Source: Tretioscincus oriximinensis
Taxonomy: Eukaryota > Chordata > Lepidosauria > Squamata > Gymnophthalmidae
Direction of reading: 5' to 3'
Length of the DNA: 64,000 nucleotides
Assembly: GCA_022410635.1 (NCBI GenBank)
Contig: JAJVDF010000593.1
Location: 233,338-297,337 of the forward strand
Shown: positions 1 to 11,119 of the stretch, piece after piece
Numbering within the stretch: the first letter of the stretch is position 1
How the letters are laid out: the number at the start of each line of letters is the position of its first letter
Translations under genes and position numbers: made by a program
Notes under the pieces: generated by a model
Seen by the model: the letters and a program-made list of their open reading frames with translations, nothing else
Told to the model about the DNA's origin: nothing
Database searches by the model: none

Positions 1-2119
1 TTAAAGCTCCCTAATTTTTTTAAAAAATGCATCAAAAACAGTATTGTTGCTAAAACTATTTTTTCCTGCATATACACAAAAGATAAATCTAGCAAATAAT
101 TCTGTATTTAAATGTGCTAATGTTAAAATTTATATCCCACAGCTACACTGGGGTAACATCCATAAACGTGAAATAGAACTGCAGGTAAATTCTCTTTGGA
201 TACTTTAAGATCAACTCTGAGTACAGAGTGAATGCAAGGGTTTCAATAATATAAACATGTTCAATTTTAATGACTACAAAACAAGGCCCTAAGACTGTGT
301 AACAGTTTACCTAGGAGACATACTATTAATAATTAAATTGTATATGCCAGAGGCAGTGTTTGGGTTGGCAGTGCTGAGTTCTGATGGATGCTTGGTGCAC
401 TGTGACCTAAAAAAGTTTGCATCTACAATATTAATCTATATAGGCAGGGAAACAATTTATTAAAGATGCTGGCATTTAACTTTGACTTCTTTCCTAATCA
501 TTAAAATAATTCTAATTGAATGCCAACAAAAAGAATTAGAATAGTGTTCTTGTGAGTCATGCATTTTAATCACATTTTTCATTACCTGGAAAAGGATTTG
601 GATTCCATTTTCCACATTAAAACTTACGTTGGTGATTTTTTAGTTTTTTTTTAATATTCTTCACAGTGAAAAAATGTATTAGTATATTACTCATAAACCA
701 TTATTGTTTATGATTAATGTGCTGTGTCTATTTACCCCATCAGCAAAGAAGGCAAATGGCTTTTTATATGGGTAGAGATAGAAGTTATCTGCATAGTTCT
801 GTGGTGCCATTGGCTGATATATTAAAAAGATCATTATTACATATTTTAATTGGAAAACGCAGTCCTGACAAGAATTATCAATCAATTGCTTTTCAGATGT
901 TTGCTTTAGATACTGTTTTGGGAACAGCTTTGAGTTTACATTTCTAACAGAAATAATTGTATAATTTAAATAAATAAATAATAACACTGTTATTTAAGCA
1001 GCCCAGCTCCATATTGTATCACCTTTTTTAGCCAGGATATGTGGAAAAATCTTCTAAAAGCAGCAGAAAAACCAAAACGCAAAAGAAATGCTTCACTGAA
1101 GGAATTATTGAACCCAGATGCCTGACAGGCAAGCAAACGTATCTACATCCTCCGATGTTATTACTACAAGCTGTGTAGAGAAAATTAACTAAATGATATA
1201 ATGCAGGAGGGAAAAATATTTAACACGGACATCAGTAGTAGAAACTCTAACCAAAGAAGAAAAAAACAAAGTTTAATTTGCTTTCATAAGAGATGCCAGG
1301 ATTTCACTGCAAACGGAGCCGGCAAACCACAAGGAATAATAGGAAGGCTCCGAGGGGTCGCGCTGTATCAAAGTTTATCAATATAAAACAAAAACCTTGA
1401 ATTGCTTTCCACTGATCTTGAACTGCACGAGTCACCAGTTTTAACGTTTTAGAAGAACAAATCCTGTATTTGTAATGCTATGATTCATAGTGTACTTTTA
1501 AATAGTATGATTGCTGTTAAAAATGAAAAGTCCGTGTGCAGTCTTTGAATGGCTTAGTTTTCAGCTAGAGCAACAGGTCGTGTTCCATCCAGAATGTCAA
1601 ACTGTTTCATAGTGGGGGTGAAAGTGCGAGTTAAGAATTATTGGCAATAGGTTTATAGAATGGGATTTCTAACAATTTTGGCCCAAAACTGGAGGAAGAA
1701 AAACAGCAACCCAAGTTTCAATTCCTGTAGCGCACATTCTCTTACATCAAGAGAAGATATACGTTTTATATGTTAGGGAAATGAGGTGATGGAGTGATTT
1801 GACATATTCCAAGGATATATATGGGTAAAAGGAAACTACCTTTGGGTGCCTGTTAATTAATATAAAAGAAAAGTATAGATGATGATATCACTGGTGGTGG
1901 CGCAGGTAGAACGTGGACAAACATCACAGATAACGGACTTCTATTTCTTTCAACAGAATGCACACAAATTCCTTCAGGCAAAAGTGTTGCTTTTTCAGGA
2001 ACTTCCTATCAAACCATTGGAAAATCTTTGCTTCAGGGCACAGCGCAAACAGCTGTCTTCCTAGAACACTGTTTCAGACAATTGTCTATATTACTGGATG
2101 GTGCTGGGATCTGCATTAT
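1..2119. other. Intronic AT-rich sequence, no gene seen
   Basis: I see no convincing exon, RNA gene or classifiable repeat here. The open frames are short and low in complexity. By position this should be the last intron of the zinc-finger gene whose exon lies at 6766-6897 on the minus strand. I looked for the expected final coding exon (the rest of the split zinc finger plus a last finger) by eye on the minus strand and did not find it, so it probably lies before position 1. Confidence 0.5.
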
Positions 2120-2410
2120 GGCAGGCTTATCCAGAGAAACCCAACTTCATTATTTAAAAGGAGGTGGACATGTAGAAGGGCCTTATCGCTGATAGTCCCA
2201 AGTTATGGAATGCTCACTCCTCTGAGATATGTCAGGCATCCACACTACACGGTGAGATGGGCCGGTTTACTTCAGTTATTATGTGAGGGAATAGCAACCT
2301 CTCCTCATGCAGGTATTGTAACTGATTTTTATGTTAGTAGATTTTATAATTACTTTATGTTGATCCCCTCTCCCCTGAGACTTTTGGGTATAGGGTGGGA
2401 TGAAAACTAC
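2120..2410 (+). mobile_element. L2-like LINE 3' end, plus strand, degenerate
   Basis: Translation around 2150-2260 gives a decayed version of the C-terminal tail of vertebrate L2-type ORF2 (C-R-R-A-L-S-L-I-V-P followed by a damaged W-N-A-L-P-like stretch). The fragment ends in the L2 3' signature, a short hairpin-like motif reading ctgagacttttgggtatagg at about 2377-2396. The same motif ends other L2 pieces in this window. The 172-codon open frame at 1958-2476 overlaps this piece in part and is not a host gene. Assignment to L2 rests on recalled consensus features. The start coordinate is approximate. Confidence 0.6.
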
Positions 2411-2635
2411 AGAATGGAAGAATGCCTTCCACTACAATTGTTTTATTTATATGTAAAACCACACAGCTTCCTTTGATAATAGCCAGGATTAGGTTGCATA
2501 GTTCCTTCACCAAACTTAAATCACCAAACATTACTTAAGAAAAATCAATAGTTTACAGAACAACCATCAGCAGGCTGAATTCTTTATACTTTCTTTGGTC
2601 CTTTCTAACTCTTATTCTGGATTATTTAATAGACT

Positions 2636-2682
2636 ATTATTTATTTATTCATTCATTCATTTATTCATTCATTCATTTATAT
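2636..2682. repeat. Tetranucleotide microsatellite (ATTC/ATTT)n
   Basis: This is a run of TTAT/TTCA tetranucleotides directly next to the 3' terminus of the minus-strand L2. It reads as the expanded tail of that element and not as an independent microsatellite. Confidence 0.8.
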
Positions 2683-2951
2683 TTTTATACTGCCCTATAC
2701 CCGAAGGTCTCAGGGCAGTTAACAATAAAAGTACTGCATATTAAAAACAACCCCATCTAAAAATTGGAGTAGGGAAAGCAGTTTTCTCAGCCAAAGGCCA
2801 GACCAAAGAGATGTGTCTTCAAGCGTTTTCTGAACACACACAGAGATGTTTGATGCACCTCGAGGGAGAGAATACTCCATAGCCTGGGGGCTGCCACAGT
2901 GAAAGCCCTATTCTGGGTTCCCACCCTCTGTGCCACTGAAGGGGGTGGTAC

Positions 2952-3521
2952 TCACAGAAGGGCCTCCCCTGCAGATCTTAAGGCACGGACAGGCTCACAT
3001 GGGAGAAGGCATTCCTTTAGATATTTGGGGCCCAAGTTATTCAAGGTTTTAAAGGTTAGAGTTAATACCTTGAATTGGGCTTGGTAGCAAATTGGCAGCC
3101 AGTGCAGTTCTTTCAGGACCAGCGTGATATGTATCCGGTCGGTTGAACCGGCCAGCAGTCTAGCTGCTGCAATCTGCACCAGCTGCAACTTCTGAACCAT
3201 TTTCAGGGGCGGCCCCACATAAAGTGCATTACAGTAGTCCAACCTGGAGGTTACCAGAGCATGGATTACTGTGGCCAGATCATCCCTGTCCAGAAGTGGC
3301 TGCAATTGACAGACCAGACATAGCTGGAAGTAGGCGCTCCTGGCCACCGCCTCCACCTGATCTTCAAGTGTCAGTGAAGGATCCAGAAGCACCCCTAGGT
3401 TTCGCACCCGTCCCTTACAGGGCAATTCAACCCCATCCAGGACAGGGTGCCTACTACTCACTTCATGGACCTGGGATGCAGTGACACACAGCACCTTCGT
3501 CTTGAATGGATTCAACTTCAA
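2952..3521 (-). pseudogene. C-terminal RT/thumb region of the L2-like element
   Basis: This 189-codon frame continues the LINE ORF2 after the frameshift. Recognisable pieces are K-L-N-P-F-K-T-K-V-L, L-G-V-L-L-D-P-S-L-T-L, V-A-R-S-A-Y-F-Q-L, V-I-H-A-L-V-T-S-R-L-D-Y-C-N-A-L-Y, A-A-R-L-L-A-G and H-W-L-P-I. These follow the order expected downstream of the RT palm in L2-type ORF2. The apparent start Met is internal to the real ORF. The reading frame belongs to the retrotransposon and codes for no host protein. Confidence 0.85.
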
Positions 3522-3522
3522 T

Positions 3523-3918
3523 TTATTGCCCCCCCATCCAGCCCATTACTGCCTTAAGGCATCTGCCAAGTATTTCAACTGCCTCTCCTGATTCAGATGG
3601 AACAGAGAGATAGAGCTGAGTGTCATCTGCATATTGATTACACTTAATTCCAAATCTCCTGATGACCTCTCCCAGCAGCTTCATATAGATGTTAAACAGC
3701 ATGGGGGAGAGGATTGAGCTCCCAGGGTGTCGAGCAGGACTCCCCCACCCCATTCTCTGGAAGCGGCCTTGGAGATAGAAGCGGAACCACTGCAATGGCT
3801 TGCCACCAACTCCTAAACTCCGTAACCTCTCCAGGAGGATATCATGGTCAATGGTATCAAAAGCTGCTGAGAGGTCCAGGAGAACTAACAGGGTCAGGTC
3901 ATCAACAAGGGCGACCAA
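3523..3918 (-). pseudogene. Reverse transcriptase palm fragment of the L2-like element
   Basis: This 131-codon open stretch lies inside the minus-strand LINE. It contains [12 protein letters not shown] (first catalytic Asp region), [12 protein letters not shown], and the Y-A-D-D catalytic box. The stretch between the palm and S-I-L-S-P is shortened and scrambled compared with intact relatives, which points to a small deletion. The frame ends at a stop just after G-W-M-G-G because of the shift at the C run. It is a retroelement relic, not a host gene, and is retained open by chance. Confidence 0.85.
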
Positions 3919-5023
3919 GGTGGTTTCTGTGCCATGACCAGGCCTGAAGCCAGCTTTTTGGCGGTAGTTGTTTAACTCTTCTGGGTCCAGGGAAGGCTTC
4001 TAGAGGACNGGGTGCACCACTGCCTCTTTAAGTGCCAGCAGGACCACTGCATCTCTCAAGGAAGTGTTCACTACTCCCTGGACCCACCCGGTCATACCCT
4101 GCCAGTTTGCTTTTATTAACCAGGAAGGGCAAAGACCCAGAGGGTACGAAGTTGGCCGAACCTCAACAAGCAGCTTGTCCACATCATCAGGCCGCAATAA
4201 CTGAAGCTGATCCAAGATAACAGGACCAGACAGTTCTCTGGGCACTTCCTCTGGGCTATTCACAAGAGTGGCATCCAATCCCCCACGAATCTGAGTGATT
4301 TTGCCCTCAAAGTGCTTTGCAAATTTGTCACAGCAGATATTGGANGGCCTTTGCCTTGCTAGATCTTATCAGGCCGTTTATCACTTGATCTGCTGGACGG
4401 CTACTTAAGAACGCAGAGAAATAATTCCTTTTGCTGCTCCTACTGCCACCTGGTAGACACGATAATGTGCTCTAACCATATGCTCAGTCAGACTCTTGTT
4501 GGGATTTACACCACCTGCACTTCAGTCATCGGCCTTCCCGTTTCATCACTCTTAACACCCGGGAATACCAGGGTGTTNTATGGGCTCCACGCTGAGGGCA
4601 CTTGGGAGTAATCGTGTAGATAGCCCTGGTCATCTCCTGATTCCAAAGAGAGATCAGAGGCTCGGCAGGAGCGCCATGCATGCCAACCGGAAACTCCCCC
4701 AGCGCATTCAGGAATCTCCCAGTTTCCATAAGTCTCTGGGGTGGACCATCTGAATGGGTCCTCCACCCCTGCAGAGGGGAATTGCAACTGTAAGTCCAAA
4801 TCTCACCAACTCACTCTGTAGCAAAAGCCAGGTTGAGGGTATGTTGGGCCAGTAACTCGTTGAGACAGCCCCATGGTTGTCATGGGTGCCATGAAGGACT
4901 GAGCACGCACAGTGAGGCTAGCCTCCTGTGCTAGGAGCTTTGAGGGAGATAGAAATCTTATGGACTACAGCAACCCCCCCTCCTTTCCCTCCTAGTTTAG
5001 AACAATGCTGCACTGAATAGCCC

Positions 5024-5356
5024 GGGGGAGGAGGAAGAGGAAGAAGAGGAGGAAGAGGAAGAGGAAGAAGAAGAACTGGGTTCTTATACCCCACTTTTCT
5101 CACCTTTCAAAGGGACTCAAAGCTGCTTACAAGGGTATTTTGCCTGAAGGTTGACATTCTATCTTCCCCACCAGGCTGTGGTGGTTCCCATGTACCTGNA
5201 GTCAGTTGCAGTTCCTTGCATTTCTTGCTTTTGAATAGCTGGGATGGCTACAGCTTAGAGATTAGGAGAAGGTGTTCACCCCTCCCCACATCCGACACAA
5301 GGCTTTGAAACCTGGTTTTCCAGATGAGAGGCCGTTTCCTAAGCAACTGAGCCATT
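5024..5356 (-). mobile_element. tRNA-derived squamate SINE, minus strand, with purine-rich tail
   Basis: A (GAA/GAG)-rich tract at 5024-5076 (the CTT-rich tail of the inserted strand) adjoins a body with the layout of abundant squamate SINEs: a motif reading gttcttataccccacttttc, then a central part, then a right end whose reverse complement looks like a tRNA-type head (ggctcagttgcttaggaaac). A second, more decayed copy in the same orientation is at 18997-19290. The SINE class is inferred from recalled consensus structure. The right boundary is approximate. Confidence 0.6.
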
Positions 5357-5359
5357 TGT

Positions 5360-6549
5360 GCCTGCTTTCAAAAAATGTCATCCTGCTGGTACCATGGGCA
5401 AATAAGAGATTGGAACCCTCGCTTCTATCATTGTGAGCTTGACCCTGGTAGAGATGACCAAAATCGAGACCTTCATTCACTGATCTGTACCCCTGTTGTG
5501 ATCTTAGGTGATTTGCATTAGTGAGGCATTTCTCCAACACATTTGTGGAAGAGAACGTGCANTAGGAGATATTTCCATTTAAAGTACTTTAATCACTAGC
5601 AACCTGCAGATTTTAACTTGCATACAAAAACGTTTTTCCTCCTCATAATATATTTATAAATTATATTTGTAGTTAAGCTACTTAGTAGCTACCTACTTTG
5701 TTGCTTTGCTGCTTTCCCCATTATAAATCCATCCTTCTGTCTAGAGAGACAGTGCAACCATGTACTAAATCCAGTACAGTGCAGTATAAAAGTGTATTGT
5801 TCTATAATAGATCAAACCAAAAGAAAGGGTAAAATTATCTTAGGATTTCAGGGTAAAATCCTATGCTTTTCATTAAGAAAAGTAACTTCTTTTCGTTCCA
5901 GGTGATATTGTGAGTGCAGATTTTACACATGAAGGTGCTAGACATGAAAGCTAGAGGGTTGCTCCAGGAAAGCAAAGTTCTACTTCCAAAAAAGTCATTG
6001 TTCTACTTGCTTCGCTGATAGTCTTTTACAGCTCTGTGGAAACTGTTCCTAGGAGTTTGGGAATTTTTAGGCCACAGAGTGATGCAGAGTGGTGAAGAAT
6101 TAAATGAAGTCTATCTAACTTACTCTTTCGTTATGTCAAAAAGCCATCAAATGAGAAAAGTGTTTAAAAAGTAATCCAAGTAAAGGGGTGCCTGATCTTT
6201 CTATAGACAGGGTGCCAGGCATAAACAATCACAAACTGCAAGCTTTCTGTTTCTCTACTTAGCAGAATTCCTGTTTTGTGGTTTTAAATTGTGTTTCTGC
6301 CTGCTTCTCTACCCTGATTTTTCACAAGCTTGAATGCCTAAGAGCTTTATGAAGCTGGCAGAAGCAGTATCTCCAATGTGAAAAAAGTGAAATCTCCTAC
6401 AGAGATTTCCTCTTCTATCCAGCCTGTGTGGGGTCCTGCTCTGCAGACTATAGCTTGCAGACAGCATTACAGCTAACCCTGGGAGGGAGGAAGCAAGCCT
6501 CTTTAGCCAATATGTGCCCACACACACAGGAAACTTTTTTCTGCTTACA
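5360..6549. other. Intronic sequence, no gene seen
   Basis: I recognise no exon or named repeat between the SINE and the small direct repeat at 6550. It contains ordinary AT-rich sequence and short chance frames. By position it is part of the last intron of the minus-strand zinc-finger gene. Confidence 0.45.
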
Positions 6550-6591
6550 GGAAGTTGGCTGGATATGGTTAGGGTTAGGGAAGTTGGCTGG
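6550..6591. repeat. 13-bp direct repeat flanking two TTAGGG-like units
   Basis: GGAAGTTGGCTGG occurs at 6550-6562 and again at 6579-6591. The 16-bp spacer ends in ggttagggttag, just over two telomere-type hexamers. It could be a small tandem duplication or a repair scar. It is much too short to count as an interstitial telomere array. Confidence 0.7.
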
Positions 6592-6765
6592 GGACCCATC
6601 TATAAGCATAATTTGAGTATCTCCTAATGATTATCACCAATTAATAAAAGTATAATGTTGTAAGAACAAAATGAAATCACAATCTGTTGTAAGTGAACAA
6701 TCTGAAAAACTGAAAAAAAATAATTATGGTCAGAAGTGCAAAAATAAACACATCATTGTGCTTAC

Positions 6766-6897
6766 CTGTAAAACAAACAGGACATTTGAATGTCCCTCCC
6801 ATTCCTTCAAAACTATGTTCTATCAGATGGCACTGAAGTTTGGCAGGAGAATCAAATGTCTGATTGCAGAGTTTGCATTCATGGTTCAATCCTTCAT
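6766..6897 (-). CDS. ZNF521: Internal exon of a C2H2 zinc-finger transcription factor, best match ZNF521 (penultimate coding exon)
   Basis: The minus-strand exon is 132 nt and codes for 44 residues including split codons. It follows a pyrimidine-rich acceptor ending in ttttattccag and stops before a strong donor, ACAG|gtaagc. It starts two bases into a codon (G|AT, Asp) and ends with the first base of the next codon, so both introns are phase 1. The peptide opens D-E-G-L-N-H-E. It contains one complete finger, [21 protein letters not shown] (C-X2-C-X12-H-X3-H), then a linker E-G-M-G-G-T, then F-K-C-P-V-C-F-T, the first half of the next finger, which is cut by the intron. As I recall the family, ZNF521 has D-E-G-L, Q-T-F and K-L-Q-C here, while the paralogue ZNF423 has E-E-G-I, Q-M-F and K-L-L-C, so ZNF521 fits better. 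ZNF521 is a nuclear multi-finger cofactor in haematopoietic and neural development. Very long introns fit that locus. ZNF423 remains the main alternative. Confidence 0.88.
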
Positions 6898-9244
6898 CTG
6901 GAATAAAATTAAGAACAAAAAAAGTTTTATTGAGTTCCGTAAATCCTGATTTTTTCCCATTGAAGAACTCAGAAGAGTTTACAAAGGATTAAAATAATAG
7001 TGAATGTTATATATTAGAAGGCTTTCCCTCCTGTTTCCGTGAAATTCCTGTTCATCTGTCTAAAATATTTAATAACCAGTTANTTGCTCAATCAAATCCA
7101 GTTATTAAAATCTGCACAAATTCAGTGGGACTTGATCTCTCCAACTGCCATTGCAAGAGCATCAAATAACTATCTCAGGGTTCTTGAACTCAATGTGAAA
7201 TGCCTTTTTAAAGTCAAACCTAGATAAATGTATACATTGTGAAGACTCCCAATGTAACTGTTATTAGCTCTGCCAAGTATATAAGTAAAGGTTTGTATTA
7301 AAATTAGTACAAAAGACCTGATGACCCTGGAGGTTACTTCCAACTCTATGATTCTATGATACTCCAGGCCTTATTACAATTACTGGAACAAGAGTAGGGC
7401 TAACATTTGTTAAATGCATTTACGGTATATATTTATATAAATCACTATTGAACATCTTATTAACATGGTTAACAGGTGAAGTTGTTCCAAAACGTCAAGT
7501 ATATTTACAAAAAAATTACAACTTCAGCCTACTTTTTCTTAGAGTAACATTAAATAATCCTAATCTTATCAAATCCCTCTTGGGTAGCATCAAAATTAAG
7601 TAACTGAAATTTCACAAGGTAAGCATATACAAATTAGAAACATTGTGTACAAAATTTCAGAAGTATTTAGTCAGTATTACCCTTTTTTGTCTGGCGAATA
7701 CAGCTGCCTTTTGTGTTGCATAAATATAACACTAACCTTTCTCCTGGATCAGTTCTCAAAGGCTTGATCTAAGAATGTTATACTAACTGATCAAAATCTT
7801 TGCTAGCTGAGTTCAATTTTAGGGCAAGGAATACAGCATGCATTTCTTACAAAAGGGGTGAAAGACTATTTTAATTTGGCTTAGAATTATGGAGATTTCA
7901 TTGAATATATTGAACTTTTAATAAACAGAATTTTAGAGTTCCCCTTGTAGAATAGATTAACAAAATTCTTACTTAGAAGAGAAATGCTTCGGAAGGTATG
8001 TGACAACTTTAATGCTTGGAGTAGTTTCCTCACCATTTATTAATAACTACCCACTATTGCTTCAAAGGCCCTCTATTGTTCCTTTTGTACCTTCAAAATG
8101 ATTCCAAATCTTTTCTGTTCTCACTCGAAGGTCCTTGGTGTTCCTCCCCCACCCATCCCCACCCACCATTTCCANCTTTGGCCTGACTTTAGTCTTTCTT
8201 TCCAACAGTGTTGCAAGTGTCTTTCATTCTACCATGGTAACAAGTATTAGGTTGGCCTACTTAGAAACTGTTGCTAAGTAAGATTTAGCTCCCAACTCTA
8301 TTATACAGGTTTCAATTCTCTCAGAAAAAAGTGATTTTTATGTATATCACTTCTGTGTTATGTAAGCACAGGTAAGTATATGTGATTAATAAACATATTG
8401 CACCAGAGTATAATATAACAATTAGTCTGAGAAAAAACGGGAAGGAAACTGTGGCTTTGCATTGAGTATATGTAGTTCCCTTATAATTCACAGTGGGGGT
8501 GCTTTCGTGATGCATCATTTGCAAAGCCACATCTCGCTGGAACAGAGTTCTCCCTCAAAAGTGAAGCAGTTGCAGTTTTTCCCAATTCAGGCTAACCGTG
8601 CTCTGGTTACGGTTTATCCTTAGTGGGAGCACCTCTGCGCAAATGCTGCTGTGCACCCTTGTGTCTCCATTCTGTTTTACAGGGTGGCTTTTTGGGTGGT
8701 TGGGTTTTTTGGGATTGTATATCTGTATTAATTTTTTGCAATTATGGATTTGCACAAAACGGACATTTTTTNAAAAAAGTAGAGTGGAATGTGGGAAGAG
8801 GGAACTCCAAAAACAGATTACCCAATCAATGTTGCCATTAATTCCAGAATCAACATGAATTTTGTGCAATGAAACAGAGCTGGAAATGGGGAGAATTGAA
8901 TTCATTTCACAGTTATCAAAACTGCTTCTTTCTAGTATAAACCATTTTTAAAAAGCATTTTTTTAGATTCAAAGTTAAACTGTTCTGTCATTTATATGCC
9001 ATGGAATATGTTAACTAAAAGATATGCCTTTAAAAATTTATCAGAATCAATGAAGGTAAAAAAATACAAATCAATGTACAACCTACAGTTGACATAANTA
9101 GCTACTTTTGCCAATTTTCCAACTAAAATGAGGGAAATTTACATGAATTTTAAGATAAATACATGGCCACAAAGCATTGGTTTTTTTTTTTTAGCAAGGT
9201 CTTCAGACTGTCTTGCCACTGGTTCTAACAATAGTTCCACTGTC
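6898..9244. other. Long intron upstream of the zinc-finger exon, mostly unclassified
   Basis: This is the start, in window coordinates, of the large intron preceding the exon in gene orientation. Apart from the CR1 tail at 7315-7362 I see only AT-rich unique-looking sequence. The short frames around 8550-8900 on both strands interrupt one another and share an N, and they look like chance. Confidence 0.45.
7315..7362 (+). mobile_element. CR1 3' terminus
   Basis: The sequence runs from gacctgatgaccctggaggt into ccaactctatgattctatga. This is the classic 3' end of amniote CR1 LINEs, which finish in short ATTCTATGA-type repeats. Only the last ~50 bp are recognisable, which is typical of heavily 5'-truncated insertions. 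Confidence 0.8.
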
Positions 9245-9500
9245 AAAAGATTAGACACCAAGGGTATAAACAGCTGCTAGGGTGGATCATTTGATGCTGC
9301 CTCTGGGATGGAACAACAGGTAGGACTCCTGAAATATCATTTGCAGAGAGTAGAGAACAGGTGAGGGGTTTGCCTTCTTCTGTTCATACTGCCCAATATG
9401 GGGCAGTATTGGTGGGCCTCTGTGTGAGAAAGAATGCTGGAGTAGATGGGCTTTGGCCTGACTCAGCACAGCTTCTCTGATGTTCATATGTTTTTATAAA
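9245..9500 (+). mobile_element. CR1-like LINE 3' end, plus strand
   Basis: This carries the same 3' block seen in five other places in the window: a segment reading ttagacaccaagggtataaa, then catttgcagagagtagagaa, then gtgggcctctgtgtgagaaa, then gctggagtagatgggctttg, and finally a run of gatgttcatatgttt. The terminal TTCTTATGTT-type repeats are characteristic of one CR1/L3-like family in reptiles. It is non-coding (3' UTR) and 5'-truncated. Confidence 0.75.
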
Positions 9501-9827
9501 CTTCTGTTGTATTCTGCTGTTAACTAAGAACTATGACAAATGAGCTAGGAGGTTACAAGAAGAATTTGCAATGGCAGAATTTAAAGGTTATAAGCTTTTC
9601 AGAATATTTGCTTAGAGAATCAGGGTGGTTTTGTATTAGATCAGCTTCCTTTCTGCATATCTACAGGAAATCCCAACAACTTCTCTTAGGCCAAATCAGT
9701 TTATGAAAGAGGAGCCTTCAGTAAGTATGCTTGCTGTTTTGTTGTACTGGTCAGTGTAGAACTGCTTCACTTGCCTAAGAATGAAAGAAGGAACTTCACT
9801 TTTAACAGTGTTTATGTTAAACACGAG

Positions 9828-9950
9828 CATTCTGTCCCACACAGAGGCCCACCAATACTGCATCATACTGGGCAGTATGACCAGAAGAAGGCAAAACCCT
9901 CATGTGTTCTCTACTTTCTGCAAATGGTTATTTCAGGAGTCCTACCTGTT
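9828..9950 (-). mobile_element. CR1-like LINE 3' UTR fragment, minus strand
   Basis: This is the reverse complement of the block at 9245-9500: cacacagaggcccaccaata, then ggcagtatgaccagaagaag, then aggagtcctacctgttg. It lacks the terminal repeat and the upstream coding part. Small chance frames across it are not genes. Confidence 0.7.
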
Positions 9951-9989
9951 GGTCTTGGATGGTTAGTGTACAAACAATGATTTAGAATC

Positions 9990-10065
9990 AAGCAAGACAG
10001 AACTGTTAAACCACCCTGAGACCTTCGGGTATAGGGCGCTATAGAAATGCAAATGATAATCAGTA
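9990..10065 (+). mobile_element. L2-like 3' end
   Basis: The segment contains ccctgagaccttcgggtata followed by gggcgctatagaaatgcaaa. This is the canonical L2 3' terminal motif with an AT-rich tail. Only about 75 bp remain. Confidence 0.75.
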
Positions 10066-10119
10066 AAACTGTTGACATATTAAGATTTCAGAGAAATAGC
10101 ACTGTTAATCTGGATCCAG

Positions 10120-10200
10120 AAAGTACAAGAAGTCTCGTCTGTCTTTAGAGTCTAGCAAGAAAAAGGTCAGTGGCATAAGCTTTCGTAGACAAATCTATTT
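10120..10200 (-). mobile_element. Penelope-like retroelement tail, minus strand
   Basis: It includes gcataagctttcgtagacaa followed by atctatttctttt. This motif recurs at 11278, 33835, 39480, 46440 and 48780 in one or other orientation, and is typical of a very abundant reptile repeat that I recall as Penelope-like. Naming of the family is from memory. The recurrence within this window is directly visible. Confidence 0.55.
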
Positions 10201-11119
10201 CTTTTGATGTGATATATTAAGAATACTAATGAACATTCTTACTTATTCATCATACATTGTGTTAATTCCTCTTTGTTCTAATTTCAAAATTTATTTCCAA
10301 GTAAATATCTATGAAATATTGTGCACATTCTAAAAAGTGAGGTAGAGTCTAATAATAATGTAGACATGATCAGGGGAAAATAATAATACATAATTGCTCC
10401 TTAACTCTTACATAAATTCTGGGCTTTTTAGGTTTTAATTCTGAAACTATAATAGCAGAGAAGTCAAAGTATCTCGTTTATCTGGTCTCTCAGAATGGTC
10501 AGCACCAGCTGCTCCTGTGGTAGACAGAAATTCTCATAATGGCCATATTATGTGCTGAGAACCCTAAGGAGATTATTATTTTTCCCCATGAATATTTTGC
10601 TGATCTTTACATTTAAAGCAAGTGGGAGGAAAGCAATTCAATTCAGGACCTTCACCTGTCAAACCTATGCCAACCTCTGCAATGTTAGACAAATAAAAAC
10701 AAGGTACTTCAAAGCAATCGAAACTTTGAGAACTGTAACACAAAATTGTAAAAGCATGGATTCCTACTAACAGAATAATTCAACTCAGAACAATATACGA
10801 ATTTAATCTTACTTTACTTTTATCGTTAATTTCACTCCACCGGGGTAATAAAAACATAATTCTTTCACCAATTTGTAACTAAGGGCTAGAATGCACAGTA
10901 TATTTGTTACATAGGTGTTTTGACCTGGCTGTAATCCGATACAAATATATATATTTTAGCAAATACAGTAGGAAACTGATCTTTGATTTTGTAAAATAAA
11001 AGTAGACTGGTATTGAATGGTTGCATCTCATTTGATTTGTTTGCAGAAGGTCCTAGGATCAACAAAGCATGGAAGAATCTCATAGTAAATTATTTTCAAG
11101 TTGTTGTCAAGAAAGCAAC
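10201..11119. other. Intronic AT-rich sequence, no gene seen
   Basis: I see no exon or classifiable repeat. A 72-codon frame at 10552-10770 on the plus strand has no recognisable domain and is not flanked by convincing signals. Confidence 0.4.

Larger units (their letters stand above)
2683..4995 (-). mobile_element. L2-like non-LTR retrotransposon, 5'-truncated and frameshifted, minus strand
   Basis: This is a non-LTR retrotransposon copy whose ORF2 would have encoded a reverse transcriptase for target-primed insertion. The 3' terminus (2684-2720) carries the L2 tail motif beside a tetranucleotide repeat. On the minus strand, 3523-3918 encodes RT palm motifs: L-D-L-S-A-A-F-D near codons 14-21 and the catalytic Y-A-D-D at codons 96-99. 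The region 2952-3521 encodes the thumb and C-terminal part, including V-I-H-A-L-V-T-S-R-L-D-Y-C-N and L-H-W-L-P. The two frames are separated by a one-base shift at a run of seven Cs near 3528-3534. Further frameshifts lie near 3920-4000. The segment 4000-4320 encodes the part N-terminal to RT. Beyond about 4320 the coding is badly decayed, and the 5' end near 4990 is approximate. It is a dead copy. The L2 clade is my best call; a related CR1- or Rex-type clade is possible. Confidence 0.85.

Noticed and set aside
1958..2476. 172-codon plus-strand open frame
   Set aside because: Its second half is a decayed L2 ORF2 C-terminus plus 3' UTR (2120-2410); the first half has no domain. Not a host gene.
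6671..6949. Plus-strand frame over the zinc-finger exon
   Set aside because: Antisense shadow of the exon; the zinc-finger motif and splice signals are on the minus strand.
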